64,000 bases of DNA, taken from assembly GCA_003116995.1 (NCBI GenBank), contig BDSL01000001.1, positions 992,001 through 1,056,000 on the forward strand, written 5' to 3'. The translations under genes and the position numbers were made by a program. This document shows, one piece after another, positions 34,056 through 49,516 of the stretch (the stretch's first letter is position 1; each line of letters starts with the position of its first letter). Origin of the DNA: Yamagishiella unicocca (taxonomy: Eukaryota; Chlorophyta; Chlorophyceae; Chlamydomonadales; Volvocaceae). The notes below the pieces were generated by a model. That model saw only the letters and a list, made by a program, of their open reading frames with translations. It was not told the origin of the DNA and did not search any database.

Positions 34056-37000
34056 AGAAGACTACACAAAGCTTCAAGATTGTTTCCAAGCGGCAATGAA
34101 CGTATGTGCCTTGGTTCTTGCATCAGCTCAATTCTCCAATGGAACTGTAACACGATTAAATTACACCTGTCTGTAGGCTGCTGAACTTCAACAAAAATGT
34201 CTTGCGCTGGAGGTCGACCTGCGCGACAGGGACAGCGAACTCGCCACATTGAGGGAGCTGGCCCAGGACCTTTCGCAAGATGTGCAGGCAGCAAAGATTA
34301 TCGAGCTATCAAAGAAGGTCCGACGAAGCTATTCGCGTAGCATGCAAGCCGCGGAGCGGTAACACACCCTTGAAGACGACCCTACTGCTGCCTGCCTCAC
34401 AGAATCGGGCTCTGAACTTGGCATTGGAGCGTGAAAAGCAAAGATCAGCCAAGTTGCAAGCCGAAATGGCCGCCGGTGGGGCCAGCACCGGCCGGCCCGG
34501 GTCCAGCAGCGGCCCCGGCGCACCCCCGCCAGAGGTGAGGCAGCCCCCTTCCTGCCGCTAAAGCAGCGCTTCCTCCCGCTATGGCCTCTGGAGTATTCGG
34601 TGCTCTTTTCTGGGGTATTCCATATCGCCGTACGACTATGTGGGCACGATCCGCAGGCGATTGAGGAGATTGCCCGGAGCATGGTTGAAAAGGCGGCAGA
34701 GGCAGCCGAAATGGCCCAGCGGGAGGCGGCGCAATGGAAGGACAAGTTCTCTCAGACGACGAACAAGATCGCGCAAATGGAGCAGAAGGTGGGTGGGCGC
34801 GGGACGGCCTTTCGCAGCAGCGGGTGGACACAGCAGTGCGCTGTGTCCACCTGGCGAGAGGCGGCTCAGCCGCTAGACAAGTCAGGGGCCAACATAAAAC
34901 CCTCGTCTGTAACTTGCTGGGTGCCATTGGCGATATATTGCTGCACGGGTGTACACGTTGCGGGCGCGATGGTACTTGCAATCGTCTCAATTCCTGTGCC
35001 TCCTCCCGACCGCCGTGCCGCCACCGGACCAAGGTCTTCGCGTTGGAGGCAGAGAATAAGAAGATGACCCGGGCGCTGGTGCGGGAGGTCGGCGAGGACG
35101 TGCCGCTGGCGAAGGTATTGGACGAGAGTGGTGCCAGCGACTGGAAGGGGCGGCGGGAGCAGCTCATTGCGCTCCGGGACCAGGTGCGCGGACCAATGGG
35201 GGGTTAGCGGAGGGCGGTGGGGAAGGGGCAGTGCGCATGGAGGAAGGGCGCTGGGAAGGGCCGTGTTGCACGCAAGGAGCGCGTCCGGTGGCGGATAGAA
35301 GATACGATCGCACGGAGAACTGGTCGGGGCTAGGCGCCTTGGCAAGGCGAAGATGCTTCCAGGATGGTGCAGGTCCCAGGCACTCTGCCGGAGTGCAGGG
35401 AGTGGAAGGGAAGTGATGTTTGGCGGCAACTAAAATGACAATATAGTGTGGGGCGTTAGACAGCAGGGCCGGGGCACCTGGTCACGAGCGGGGGGACACG
35501 AGGTCGCCGGGGAAACCAGGGGATGGACGAGGGACAGTTTTCAGTGGGCATGTGCCACGCGGAGGGAGACAGGCCGCTACGGAAGAGGGCCAAGGGAAAG
35601 AGCGAGTGGGGGCAGACATGGCAGGGGCCACCACTGGGTGGCACCATTGCACGCTGGCTTTCCCATCCTTCTCCCTCTCGCCCATGCATCCGTCGCATGT
35701 TTGGTCTCGCATGCTGTGCCGCGCAAGTCCGGCCAGGTTGCGCGGTGCTCACCATGTGTTCTGTCGCTGCTGGGCCGCTGTTGCTGGCGGCGCAGGTCAA
35801 GCAGCTCAAGGCGGCCGCGGGGCAGGTGCAGGTGGAGACCAAGCAGGAGGCGGCGGCCAAGGGCACCATCAACAAGATCTCCAAGGAGCGCAACCAGGCA
35901 GGTGGCGGCATCCCGACGGGCAGTAGCGTGCGGGCTTAGCTGCAGGGCGGAACGGACTGACCTTGGACGCCACTGCACGCCGACATCCCGCACACGGGAC
36001 ATGCCGCGTAGCCCCGTGAGCCTTGCTATGATCACCGCTACCGCTACGTCTTGATGTAATGGCCTTCGATTCGACACCAATGCCATCTGGCGTGCTCTTT
36101 GCGCGCACTCCGGTGGTCCTCGCCAACAAACCAAGCGCCATGCGTAGCTGGCAGCTAGCGCCCCTCGTCACGCCCCTCCCATACTCGCGCTTACTCCCAT
36201 CCTCCCCGACCGGCCCCCGCTCCCCAGGAGATGGACCGCATGACGGCGGAGCTGGGGGCGGTGCGCACCGAGCTGGACGCCCTGCGGCTCAAGTATGAGG
36301 GCGCCATGTCGCGGCGGAAGATCGTCGAGGTGGGTGTGCCGGGGTTGAGGGGAAACCCCTAGATCGTTAGGAGGGGGAGAGAGGGGTTCGGGGCGCGGGG
36401 TCCGAACGCACTGCACCGCGCAGTGGGCTGCTCCTGGGTCGGCTGTGTCATCACGGCTGCGCACCACGCGGGGCTGCACAGGGGGACGTGGCTGGCTCGC
36501 GACTGAAGGGGATCCGCGGGTTGACGGCGGCGAGGGACGCAGCGAGGTCAGTTTCCCTCCCTCCAGACCCCCTCCCTCCCTGGACCCCTGTCCTCCCTCC
36601 CCCAGAACGAGCTGACGAGCGTCAAGGCCAAGGTATCGGTGGTGCTGGAGAAGACGCAGATGGACGACAAGCTGATTGCGGCGCTCAAGGCGGAGGTGGC
36701 GGCGCTGCGGAAGGGACAGCAGGGCGCCGGGGCGCCAGGCGGCAAGGGCGGCGGCGTTGAGCGGCCGAACCCGGCAAGGTACGCCGCCGCTCTCGCACCA
36801 CAGCGCACGAACCATGTCGCGTCTATTACCACAGCACGAACCATGTCGCGTCTAGCGGTTCTGCCCCTCAACTGCAACCTGCACTGCCCTTCGCAGGCCC
36901 GGCAACCGCTCCGCCTCCGGCACTGCGCACGACGATGAGGAGCTGTGGCGGGAGCTGGGTTTGCTGCGGCGACGAGTCGGGGAGCAGGAGGAGCAGATCG

Positions 37001-37413
37001 ACCGACAGGAGGCCATCATTCTGGCGCTGCAGCAGCGGGCGTCGACGGCATCAACGCCCACGGCCGGGGCCGGGCGGCCCGGCAGCGGCGGGCGACCGGG
37101 CAGCGGCGGGCAGCCGGGGCGGGGCTCCCAATGGGATGGCGCCGCGGAGCAGCAGCTGCGATTGCTAGAGGTGAGGATGGGCAATTACGAGCAGGTCTGG
37201 AAGATTGGGATGACGATGCGTGAGGCTAAGACCAAAAGTGCGATGGAAGCCGACTTCGTTTAGATAGGATGACCCCTGGGATGACCCCCGGGACCGCTCT
37301 AAGCTGCCCATCCAAGTCGCTAACTCAGCTATGTTTGCACCCCGTTTCAGGTGGAGAATAGCCGGTTAACGGAGCTCGTGATGATCCTGCAGCGAAGGCT
37401 GGAGGGGATGTAA
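34056..37413 (+). CDS. CCDC13: CCDC13-like centriolar coiled-coil protein (5' end unresolved)
   Basis: Ten exons: 34056-34101, 34177-34317, 34403-34534, 34657-34788, 35034-35183, 35796-35897, 36228-36329, 36606-36778, 36897-37170 and 37351-37413, about 437 residues and in phase. Nearly all is heptad-rich coiled coil. Blocks shared with animal CCDC13 include KIIELSKKNR, ALVREVGEDV followed by WKGRREQLIALRDQV, LRLKYEGAMSRRKIVENEL and VVLEKTQMDDKLIAALKAEV. In animals CCDC13 is a centriolar-satellite protein needed for ciliogenesis, which fits a flagellate alga. The exon ending at 35897 is followed by GCAGGT, a GC donor, because only this keeps frame with the next exon. The coding start upstream of 34056 is missing. 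A Gly/Ser/Pro linker near residue 370 interrupts the coils. Confidence 0.82.
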
Positions 37414-37575
37414 CCAACAGAGTTGGGGCTCCGTCGCCGGCGATGGGTGTAGATCTGGCCCGAGAGGCAAATCAAATTGATGAAATCTACGCTCAATTCT
37501 TAAAGTTGTATAGTTATAAGAAATATCTACTCAACGTTTCGTTCGACAAACCCAAGCTGGTGAATCGTTGACGAA

Positions 37576-40233
37576 ATGCAGGTCCAGCGGTCAGCGGGCC
37601 TTCGGGCAGGGCGTTTGCCAGTACCATTTCAATCAACTGTTAGATTCGCGCCTTTCAAGCCGTGCCGGCAACAACAGCCCCGCGTGGTGTGCGGAGCGGC
37701 GGCGTCGGATGACCCATACAAGGCAAGCCTTAGGCTGCATCGCCACGGGGTGTGAGCTACAAGCCGCATCTATCTTACACTTCTGATACTGCACTGCAGT
37801 TGCTGGGTATTGAGCGAGAGGCGGACGGCATGGAGGTTGCCAAAGCATACCGCGTCAAGAAGTATGAGCACAGGAACAACAGTGAAATGCTCCAGAAGGT
37901 CGAAACAGCTCACAGCACCATCATGCTCTCCCAGCTCAGCGCGCGGATGAAGGTGCGCGAAGGGGATGGTCTTGATTCTTCACAGTTGCCAAACAAGCTT
38001 GCAACATCGCCCGCAAACACGCGATGTGTATAATGCAGGGGAAAGGCATCAGTAAATCGGTGGCATACGCAGACCAGGAGCCGCTATTCCCCTGGCGGCC
38101 AAAGTGGGTTTGTGGGGTTGGCCCAGGGGTCAGTTCCCCAGTACTAGCGCATGCTTGTCGACTGATGACGGGTTTCAGTGTCAGCGACAGCATCCCATCA
38201 CAGCTCATGGTTGTTCTCGTCGAAGGACGCTGGAAGCGTCGTTCGCCGCACTTTGACACCCAGTCTCCCCACTGACGCCTGCATACGGTAATCCACGCCG
38301 CATACCGAATCTCCCGTCAGCGGCGTCGCCAACATCACCAGTCTCGGTCCGTTACGCAGCCGCACTAGTCTCCCGCGATGCCCGGCAGCACATGCGATAA
38401 CGCATGTCGGCTGGAGGCCCTGGTATGCGAGGCTGTCAACTTGGCACCCCCTCCTCTGCGCACCCGCCGCCTGCGCAGGCGCTGGGATGCGACGCCCAAG
38501 GTGATCATGGTCATCGGCGCGATGGAGCTCGGCATGGTGGCGTACGGCTTCCAGCAGCCAGCCCTCAGCAAGACCATTTTCTGTGAGCGCGAGCTGTGCC
38601 CGAAGCGGCAGGTTTCGTTAGATGGAGCCCTCGCGGCCGGCTGGAATGAGTCACGGAGGGCTGAGGGGCTCCAGGGGGGGGAAGAGCAGGGCAGGAGCGT
38701 GCCTCACCGTCAGTGCGAGTGCTTAGGGCCTCCGGCGCCAATGGGTTCGTGCTGGAGTTGGGTGACTTGTCGGACGGGCGGCTCGCGTGGCATCTTGATG
38801 CAAGGACAGGGAGATCCGCAGGGAGGGGGCCGGTGGCCTGGCGGCAGGTGCTGTCTGTGAAGGCTCCACCCTGCCCCGATTCGGCCCCTCCCCGCCACCA
38901 GCTACACGCTAGCAACCGATTCGTTGTTGCAACCCCCCACACACCAGGTGGCTTGATCGGCATTGTGGCCAACGTCATGAAGCAAAACGCGATTCTTCCG
39001 CCGCCCAAGGACCCGGAAATGGCCACTGAGGAGGAGTCGGGCCGCGGTGAGCAGGCGGGCGGGCGGGGGGACTCGCACCTGGGACAGCGGGCTGATTGGG
39101 GACCGAATGAGCCAGAGAGCACGAGTGGGAGGAAGCAAAGGGTCGCGCAGACGGTAACCGGTCCTGGCTCACACAGCCGCCGTCCATGGACACGCAGCGT
39201 CCTCCGCCGGTGTGGTGAAGTGCCAGGGCCACGGTGTGCGCCTGCCTGCAGCCACGACGCCGGCGGCCGATGCCGGCGCCCAGCCCCACCCAACTGCCCT
39301 CCCCCGCGCGGCATGATCTCCTGCGCTAGCCACCGCAACGCGCTCCGGCGCAGTACTTGCGGCTATGAACCTGGCGCCGCGTAGCGGCATACCGCCGTAG
39401 GTACCTGCTGCGGATGCGGCTGGTGTCAAGGCCCGACATCGCAGATGGATAGTTTTCCGTAACCCACTGGCTGCGACCCCCTGCGCCTCCTTCCCATGTG
39501 CCCCGCAGCGAGCCGCAATTTCGTTCGCGGCTTCCTGCTGGGAGTGTTCGCCACCTTCGCCGGGACGCTCGTGTTCAGCCTGCCTGAGATCCTAGTGCAG
39601 CAGTTCAAGTTCACGCTGCCCATCATCCCGGGCATCCCCAACGTCATCGTGAGTGCGCCTGTGTGTTTCATAAATGCTGAGCTGAGCCGCGAAGTATACG
39701 TAGCGCGAGGAGACCAAGGAATCCGGAGTCAGTGCGGGGCGCCAATAGTTACCGAACGAAGCCCAGACTGGGTCCACGAGAAGCCAGAAGTCCAATTATG
39801 TAGCCGGCGGCCGCGCAGCGCTCCGATAGCGTGCGCCTGTGTGCCCCTGTGCGCCTGTGTGTGTGTATGTGTGCTCCTGGCACGTTGGTGGATGGAGGTA
39901 GACCTAAGGGCGGTGATGTTGGTGATATGTGCACTCGGCCCCTAATCCACCTCGCCGTGTTTCAACTCTTGGCCATGCCCCCGGTCCTGGGACTGAGGCA
40001 CACGGAGCGCCGAGCGCTGGCGTGGCTGCGATGCAGGGCTTGGCCGCACTGGAAGGTTTCGAAGAGGCTGTGTTCCATGGCCATGAGGAAGGGGCTCCCC
40101 ACGGATTCGCTGGTCGCGCAGCAGCGGGCTCCGTGTTCGACGCCGTGTGCCCCCGCCCGCCGCCCCGCAGGTCTCTATGAAGATCCTGGGCGCTGCGCTG
40201 TTCAACTGGGTCATCACCGCCTTCTACTACTAG
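37576..40233 (+). CDS. CPP1-like J-domain plastid membrane protein (DUF3353)
   Basis: Seven exons: 37576-37722, 37800-37952, 38039-38103, 38479-38582, 38948-39046, 39509-39648 and 40171-40233, 256 residues, in phase. Residues 1-43 form a clear plastid transit peptide (basic, no acidic residue, ending PRVVCGAAA). Then comes a J-like domain without an HPD motif: DDPYKLLGIEREADGMEVAK and KVETAHSTIMLSQLSARMK, then YADQEPLFPWRPK. The C-terminal half has about three hydrophobic helices, the clearest being FVRGFLLGVFATFAGTLVF. This is the layout and length of CPP1, which protects protochlorophyllide oxidoreductase in plants; that role here is inference. Intron 1 begins GCAAGC, a GC donor, and the join gives SDDPYK-LLGIERE exactly as in homologues. 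Confidence 0.8.
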
Positions 40234-40352
40234 GCGCCTCGACGACAGAGTGGCGCGGCGGGAAGGGGCTGCCGCGCCTCGGGTGTCAGTTGCCTGCATA
40301 GGATCCACCGGCGCAGTGACACAGTCAGCGCTGCGGCGGGCCCTCGCACCCT

Positions 40353-40357
40353 TGTAA
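40353..40357 (+). terminator. Candidate TGTAA polyadenylation signal
   Basis: TGTAA lies 120 nt past the stop of the CPP1-like gene, a plausible distance for a volvocine poly(A) signal. It is a short motif, so chance is possible. Confidence 0.4.
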
Positions 40358-41434
40358 GGACGTTCACCGACCTAAGCCTACCTGAGCCCCGTGTTTTGGG
40401 GTCGAATGTGCGCCAGGGTGGTGTTGTCGAGTGGCCTGCGGGTGGCTCAGCCCTCCCCACCCTCTACGTGTGGCGTGACTTGCTGCAAAGCCGCCGTCGT
40501 CGCTTCTGACCTGCGCTCTGGCCTACTGCTGGTGATGAGGTGGCGTGCACTGCTCAGACGTGCCGTACCCGGAGTGCAGTGCCTAGGGGATGCCCCCGGC
40601 GCCTGGAATGGCGCCGGCGCATTTCCGCCGCGGGAATTGCGTTGCGTGTGCTTGCAGATGTCTTATTGTGGATTAGTTCAGTCGCAGAGCAGATGTCTCA
40701 TTGTGGATTAGTTCTCTCGACCTGCGACTGTCTAAGTATGCGGATTTTGATCTCAGCCCCTAGCACTTGGATGGCGTGCACCACGGAGTCTCTGCGGCAG
40801 GGATCCGCTTTTTTGTGTCCGATTGGATCTGGGACTAACGTGTCACAGGAAAGCTGAGGGGTGCGGAGTTCCGGTTGGCACGAGTCGGGACATTCAATCG
40901 GCCCATGAAAAGACAGGCGCACATTATGGCATTGTTACAGTGCCGGCAAAAACATGTCATCCCAACAACCTTCGGCGACGCTTGTGGCCTGGTGGCCTAG
41001 CGGTTAAGCGTCGCGTCAGCTGAGTGGATGTTTTGAGGAGCCAATGCGAGCCATTTTAGATTTCTTGTGAAATTTTACTACGAATCAGCGTGCTAGGGTG
41101 TGCCATCCCGTGGGTGGACAGACCTCGTCTGACCCACGGGTCTGTACCCAACTGCTGCAGTCAGCGTTCATTGGAGGCGAACCGAACCTTTCGCCGCCTA
41201 TTGTTCGTCGCAAATGTCGTCTTTTGCTGTGGACATTCCTCTACAAACATGCAGCTTTGGACTATCCACAACCCTGAAATATCCTGAAGCGCTGCAGACT
41301 TAGGACCCCGCCGACGGGCCCAAAGTTTACGCAACCGTAGACGTTGAATCCCAACAAAAGTAAAGGAAAGACGCAGGCAGCAACGAGCAGGATTAGCTGC
41401 GGCCCACGCCCGACGCGCTTTCACATCGCCGGAT
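40358..41434. other. Intergenic, one tRNA-like fragment
   Basis: Between the CPP1-like gene and the secreted glycoprotein gene. Two near-copies of GATGTCTTATTGTGGATTAG and GATGTCTCATTGTGGATTAG lie at about 40658-40711. Near 40987 a tRNA A-box-like stretch occurs. No supported coding frame was found. Confidence 0.45.
40985..41012 (+). other. tRNA-like A-box fragment
   Basis: TGGTGGCCTAGCGGTTAAGC contains a good internal A box (TGGCCTAGCGG) and D-arm. I could not find a matching B box or fold a full cloverleaf, so this is not called a tRNA. It may be the head of a decayed tRNA-derived SINE. Confidence 0.25.
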
Positions 41435-44400
41435 ATGCTCGCCTTGGCCGTCATTGCCTTGGGTGCCCTCTTATGGTGCGCGTTTGCGCTTTCTCCCAGC
41501 TCTGCGCCTACGTTGCTTGCTCTCGACACGAGGCATCATCTAAGCCAAGCTTTAGGATGACAGCCGTCCTCTGAGACGTTGCCCGCTGCCTGCCTCCTCC
41601 AACCTTGCCCCGTCCTTTACGCGAAAATCGTAACACTGTCGCCATCGCCATCGACATCAACAGCACCAGCCAGACGTCAAGCAGCGCTGCCGCCGCGCGT
41701 CCGGGAGTCGCGTCCAACGGTGCTGCTGCCGTCAACGGCTCGGCTGTAGCGTCCAACGGCTCCGCCGCCGCCGCCAAGGTCACTCCCGCGACACCGCCCC
41801 AGCACACCGGCAGCGACTTAATCGTGCCCGACCTGGCAGCAGCGCGGTCGGGTCCCTCCAGCAATCAGGCGAGGAAGGGGGGAGCACTCACGGGTTGTCG
41901 AAGCAATAAACCTGAGCACGTCTATGCAGGTGTAACAACCGATAAAGGGAAGGGCGGATGCGTTACTTCAGTAGCGTTGACTCCGATGCCTTTTTGGCTT
42001 CGCCTTGAAGACCCGGGCAGATTGTGCCGCAAGCCGCAAGGCCCCTCGCGCGCTGCATCGGCCACCTTCCCCCTTGCAGCAGGCCTGCGTGGTGCTGCTG
42101 GACGTGGTTCCGGAGCTGTCGAGCTTTACGATGGGCGGCGGCGTGTCTGACCCGCTGCAGGTCACCGTCAGGCCCGCCAACTCCACTCAGGCCATCCCTG
42201 CCGTGGGCACCATCCCAGTAGTGCTATTAAACGGTGCGCGTGTGGCTGGTGGGGTAAAAGGAAGACCCGTGGCTGATGGGGTGAGGGGGAGTAGCTAACA
42301 GGGGGCCGCAGCTGGTGATCTGGGGAGGTGACCTGGTCGACCGGCGTGCTATGGTATGTTTACATACCGGCACGCATTGACGCATAACCTTCCGCTGCGT
42401 TGGCGGCTCATGTTCCTGCCAGCCTTAGGTAGACACGGTACACGACTCCCGCCACCCTAGCTTGTCACCCGTTATCCCTTTGGGAGGATGCGGAGCGCTT
42501 TGACGGCCGTGCCATGTGGACGCCGCGTGGATTGAACGCAGAGACCGCCCCCAACTGCCCGCGAGACGCCGCCGCCGTGATGCGGGCAGTGTCCCGCGGC
42601 GCCGGATTCGTGACCGGCCCAGTGGACGCTGCCGCTGCTGGCAGCGGCGGCGGCGGCGGCAGCGCTAATAGCACAGCCAGGGGCGCGGCCGGCAGCAAGG
42701 GCAGCAGCATCATGGGCATAAACATCCACAACACGGTCAACGGTTCCGTGATTGGCGCCAACGCGACGTCCATGCCTGTGGATGACGACAGCGGCTATGA
42801 TGTGGCGGGCGACGAGCTACCCGCGGTGTATGCCGTCAGCACCCAGCCAGGAAACGTGGCGGTCGTGGGCGTGGCTGGAGGCGCCAGCGGCGCGATAGTG
42901 GGGACAGCCAACCTCACGGACTTCCGGGTGAGCCGCCCAGCCCTGGCGGCGACCGGGCCATCACTGCAGCGCCTCCAAGGGGGGAAGGCAGCCCATAACG
43001 GGAAGGGCACGATGCTCCCGCAACCGTGGCCTCCGTGCATCGTACCGCCACCTGAACGGGGCCTGGTTGGATTAGTTGGGTCGTCTGCGCGTAGGCTCCC
43101 ATTTCCGCCAAACCCCCTTCCCATACGCTTGCCCTCTCTCCCTCGTCCCCAAGCTGTCGTCTTGCGCCGCCATAAAGCCTGACACATAATGCTAGTGCAC
43201 ACTGAAGCGAGGAAACGATGACGCTGTTTTACACACATAGGTCCCCTCCCGCCAACAGCCGGGCCTCCTAGCAACCGACCTCAAACCGAATCCACTCCCC
43301 GCCGCAGATGTTCCTCTACTCCCCTCACCCTTGGCCTCCCTCGCTGGGCGAAGGCGGCCCCGCCACCACTGTGCCCACCAACCTGACCATGCTGCGGGGG
43401 GCTGTGTCGGTGTCATCGCAGCTGGTGGCGCTGGCGTCAGCGGACCTGCGAGGAGTGTCGTACCCGGGATTCCCGTCTCTGTCGCTGGCGCAGGATCAGG
43501 TGCGGGTGGAGAGGAAACCCGTGGATGGGGGTATGCGAGGAAACGCGTGGGCAGGCACTGGGTAGGAATGGTACGGGGCTGGGCTCGGCGCGTAGGGGAG
43601 GTGAGGCGGTGTGAGGCGGATAACGCCGAGTCTTTAGGTTCTTGCTGCTCCGTGAGCATCTCTTGGGGCCCCTGGCGGCATCAACTACCGGGCAATGATC
43701 GCTTCCCCGCTGCCCTCCTCCTCTCCGCGCGAAGGTTCACAACCTCATCACCCTGCGCATCACCAACCTCACCTTCCGCTACACCGTCAGCCCGGACACC
43801 AGCCCCATCGACTTCGCCGCCGCAGACCTCTACCTGACCGCCAACGTCACGGCGCGGGTGGGTGTCTGCCGGTACGACATCGGGGGGAGCCGACCAGGGG
43901 GGCTTGCATGTGATCAGCGGTGCGCGCAGCCTCACGTCCCCCTGTCCTGCAACCCCCGGGCGAAGCTGCTCAGTCCCCGCCCCTCCCTTGCTGGACCTGA
44001 CCCCACCCCGCCCGCCCCGCGCGGTCGCTCCCAGCCGCACCAACCCTGTGACCGCCCTCCTTCCGCTGCCCCCGACCTTCGCTCCACACAGGCCCGCATC
44101 CCCCAGGATGTGCACTCCCTGCCTGTGACCTCCCTAGCCTACCCGCACATCACCGCCACCCTCAGCATCGTGACGCAACCCAACTTGGGCCTGGGGGCGG
44201 CGGAGCCCCAGCAGCAGCTGGGCGCGCCCGCAGGCGAGGCTGAGGAGGCGGCGGCCCACGCCGGTCCCCGGGGGATGACCGGGGCGAGGCGGATTGTGGT
44301 GCCGCTGCCCAGCCCCGCCACGCCTGCCGCCAGTATCGGCGCGCTGGTGGGAGCCGCGGCGGCGGGAGCGGGAGGAAGCGAGCTGCAGGGGCTGGCGTCT

Positions 44401-45161
44401 AGGAATCCGGACAACGCGATAGAGCGGAACATCAGCGGGGGAGCAGGGGCGTCGCTGCCGAAGGGCGGACGGGACGTGACAGCGGAGGGCCGCCCAGCGG
44501 TGGTGGCGGCGGCGGCGCTGCCGCCGCTTGGTGCCGGCAACGGCGCCGCAGGAGAACCTTCGCTGCCAAAGGGCGGCCGCAACATCAGCGGTGAGGGGCA
44601 GCTGTCACCTCCAGCGGCTGGGGGTGCTGGAACGGCGGGGGGGGCGGCAACTGCCTCGCCGCAGCCCGGCCTGCCCAAAGGAGGGCCACCACAGCAATCT
44701 CCGGCCGGCGTCGGGGCGAGTGAGATAAATGGCAACAGCAGAGGCGGCAATGCGACTGCGGTGCCGGGACCATCGAACGAGACGGAAACGTCGAGACCGC
44801 GTGGGGTGGGTGAGGGCAGGAACGGGAGTAACCAGCGCCCATTGCATAGTATGGTGTAAGGCTAGCGGCACACAACTTTGCTAATCGCTGCTGCTGCGCC
44901 TCTGTAGCCGAGGAGCGTCAAGGGCGAACCGATACCCTTGCTGACTATGCCGCATCCGTCACGCTTGTAATGCAGGGGCCATCGACGGATGGTGGGGGGT
45001 CTGCACAGGTAAAGCAGGGTTCACCGTCTGCTGTGCAAGCTCCTCCACCGCCGGTTGGCAGTACAGGCCAAGGGGGCGGCGGTGGAAGGAGTGCGAAACC
45101 GGAGGTTTGGCATGTCGCCGTAGTGCTGACTGTAGTGACCCTTGCGGTTCGCGGCTACTAA
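41435..45161 (+). CDS. Unknown secreted or GPI-type glycoprotein
   Basis: Supported exons are about 41576-41868, 42080-42233, 42461-42927, 43308-43499, 43735-43857, 44092-44809 and 44908-45161; the last six join in phase. The 5' end is not resolved. ATG 41435 begins a strongly hydrophobic stretch (MLALAVIALGALLWCAFAL) fit for a signal peptide or anchor, but I could not find a sure donor. The exon ending 41868 is followed by GCGAGG, a possible GC donor. The body has many N-glycosylation sequons (NST, NGS, NAT, NLT, NIS) and no recognised domain. The tail carries three LPKGG motifs, then Gly/Ser-rich sequence, and ends with the short hydrophobic WHVAVVLTVVTLAVRGY. That ending suggests a GPI-anchor signal or a C-terminal anchor. 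A cell-wall or surface role is inference. Confidence 0.65.
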
Positions 45162-45438
45162 TAGTGGGTCTATGCAGGTACATGTAGCGAGGACGACTTA
45201 TCGTATGGTGCTTTGTAGATGGTCAACATGAGCGCGCCAGATCACCATTTGCCGTACCAAGGCAGTTTATTTTTTGTCTGACTGTGCTTTTGACTTTTTT
45301 CATCCTAAGTTACGCAGCTAGGATATGGCTAGTGTATCATGGATAGAAAATGACGATGGAATACACCAACCTCATTCCTGTTGCAAGTCTAGAAAATGCC
45401 TGGGCGAGGCTGTCTGGCAATCCGGAATACCAGCGCTC

Positions 45439-45443
45439 TGTAA
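45439..45443 (+). terminator. Candidate TGTAA polyadenylation signal
   Basis: TGTAA lies 278 nt past the stop of the secreted glycoprotein gene, in AT-richer sequence typical of 3' UTRs here. Chance is possible. Confidence 0.35.
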
Positions 45444-45672
45444 CAACATTTTTCAAAGCTCCGACTTTCTATGTTGGATGCCCTGGTTTGTTTGCGGGTG
45501 AGGTCTGACTCTTGACTAGCTGCACGAAGTTGTCATCCGACGCTGACTAGCATTAATATGAGCGTTACAATTCCACATAGGCACGAGCAAGGCGAGTGGA
45601 AGGCGCGCAGTATTCTGTGACCAATCATGCAGCCAGCGCTTGGCGCGGGAGTTGGTGGCCCGAGTCGGAGCG

Positions 45673-49116
<3,444 letters not shown>

Positions 49117-49516
49117 GTGGATGCGAATTTGCCGATGGGCTTGTGGAGTGCGGGTAGGGGAAGGGGTAGGTGGCGCCAAGTTCGGCATGCGAAGGGGTGG
49201 CTAGGCTATGAATTGGAGCCTTAATTTATGCGGATGTATGTGTATGTGCGTATGTTGAGCGGCTGCTTTGACTTGAGCACTGGCCTGTGCTGTTGGATCA
49301 AATGGAACTACAGCAACGGCCAACTGGAAAGGGATGCACGTTGTTCATACAATGGTCAACTATACAAACTATATAAGATTAAAACCTCCTAAACCATAGC
49401 AGCTTTGTACTGGTCGGGGGCAACGTGCGCCGATGGCCACGCTGCTGCCGCGTGCGAGGCCGAGCACTAGGGTACTTGGCCTAGCGCTAGACCGCAACAC
49501 GCGGTAGTATAACAGC
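49117..49516. other. Intergenic, no gene seen
   Basis: A 400-bp gap between the exonuclease stop and the apyrase start, AT-richer in the middle. It should hold a 3' UTR and the apyrase promoter. No specific element was recognised. Confidence 0.5.

Noticed and set aside
40985..41060. Possible tRNA gene
   Set aside because: A good A box and D-arm are present, but no B box, acceptor-stem pairing or anticodon arm could be matched.
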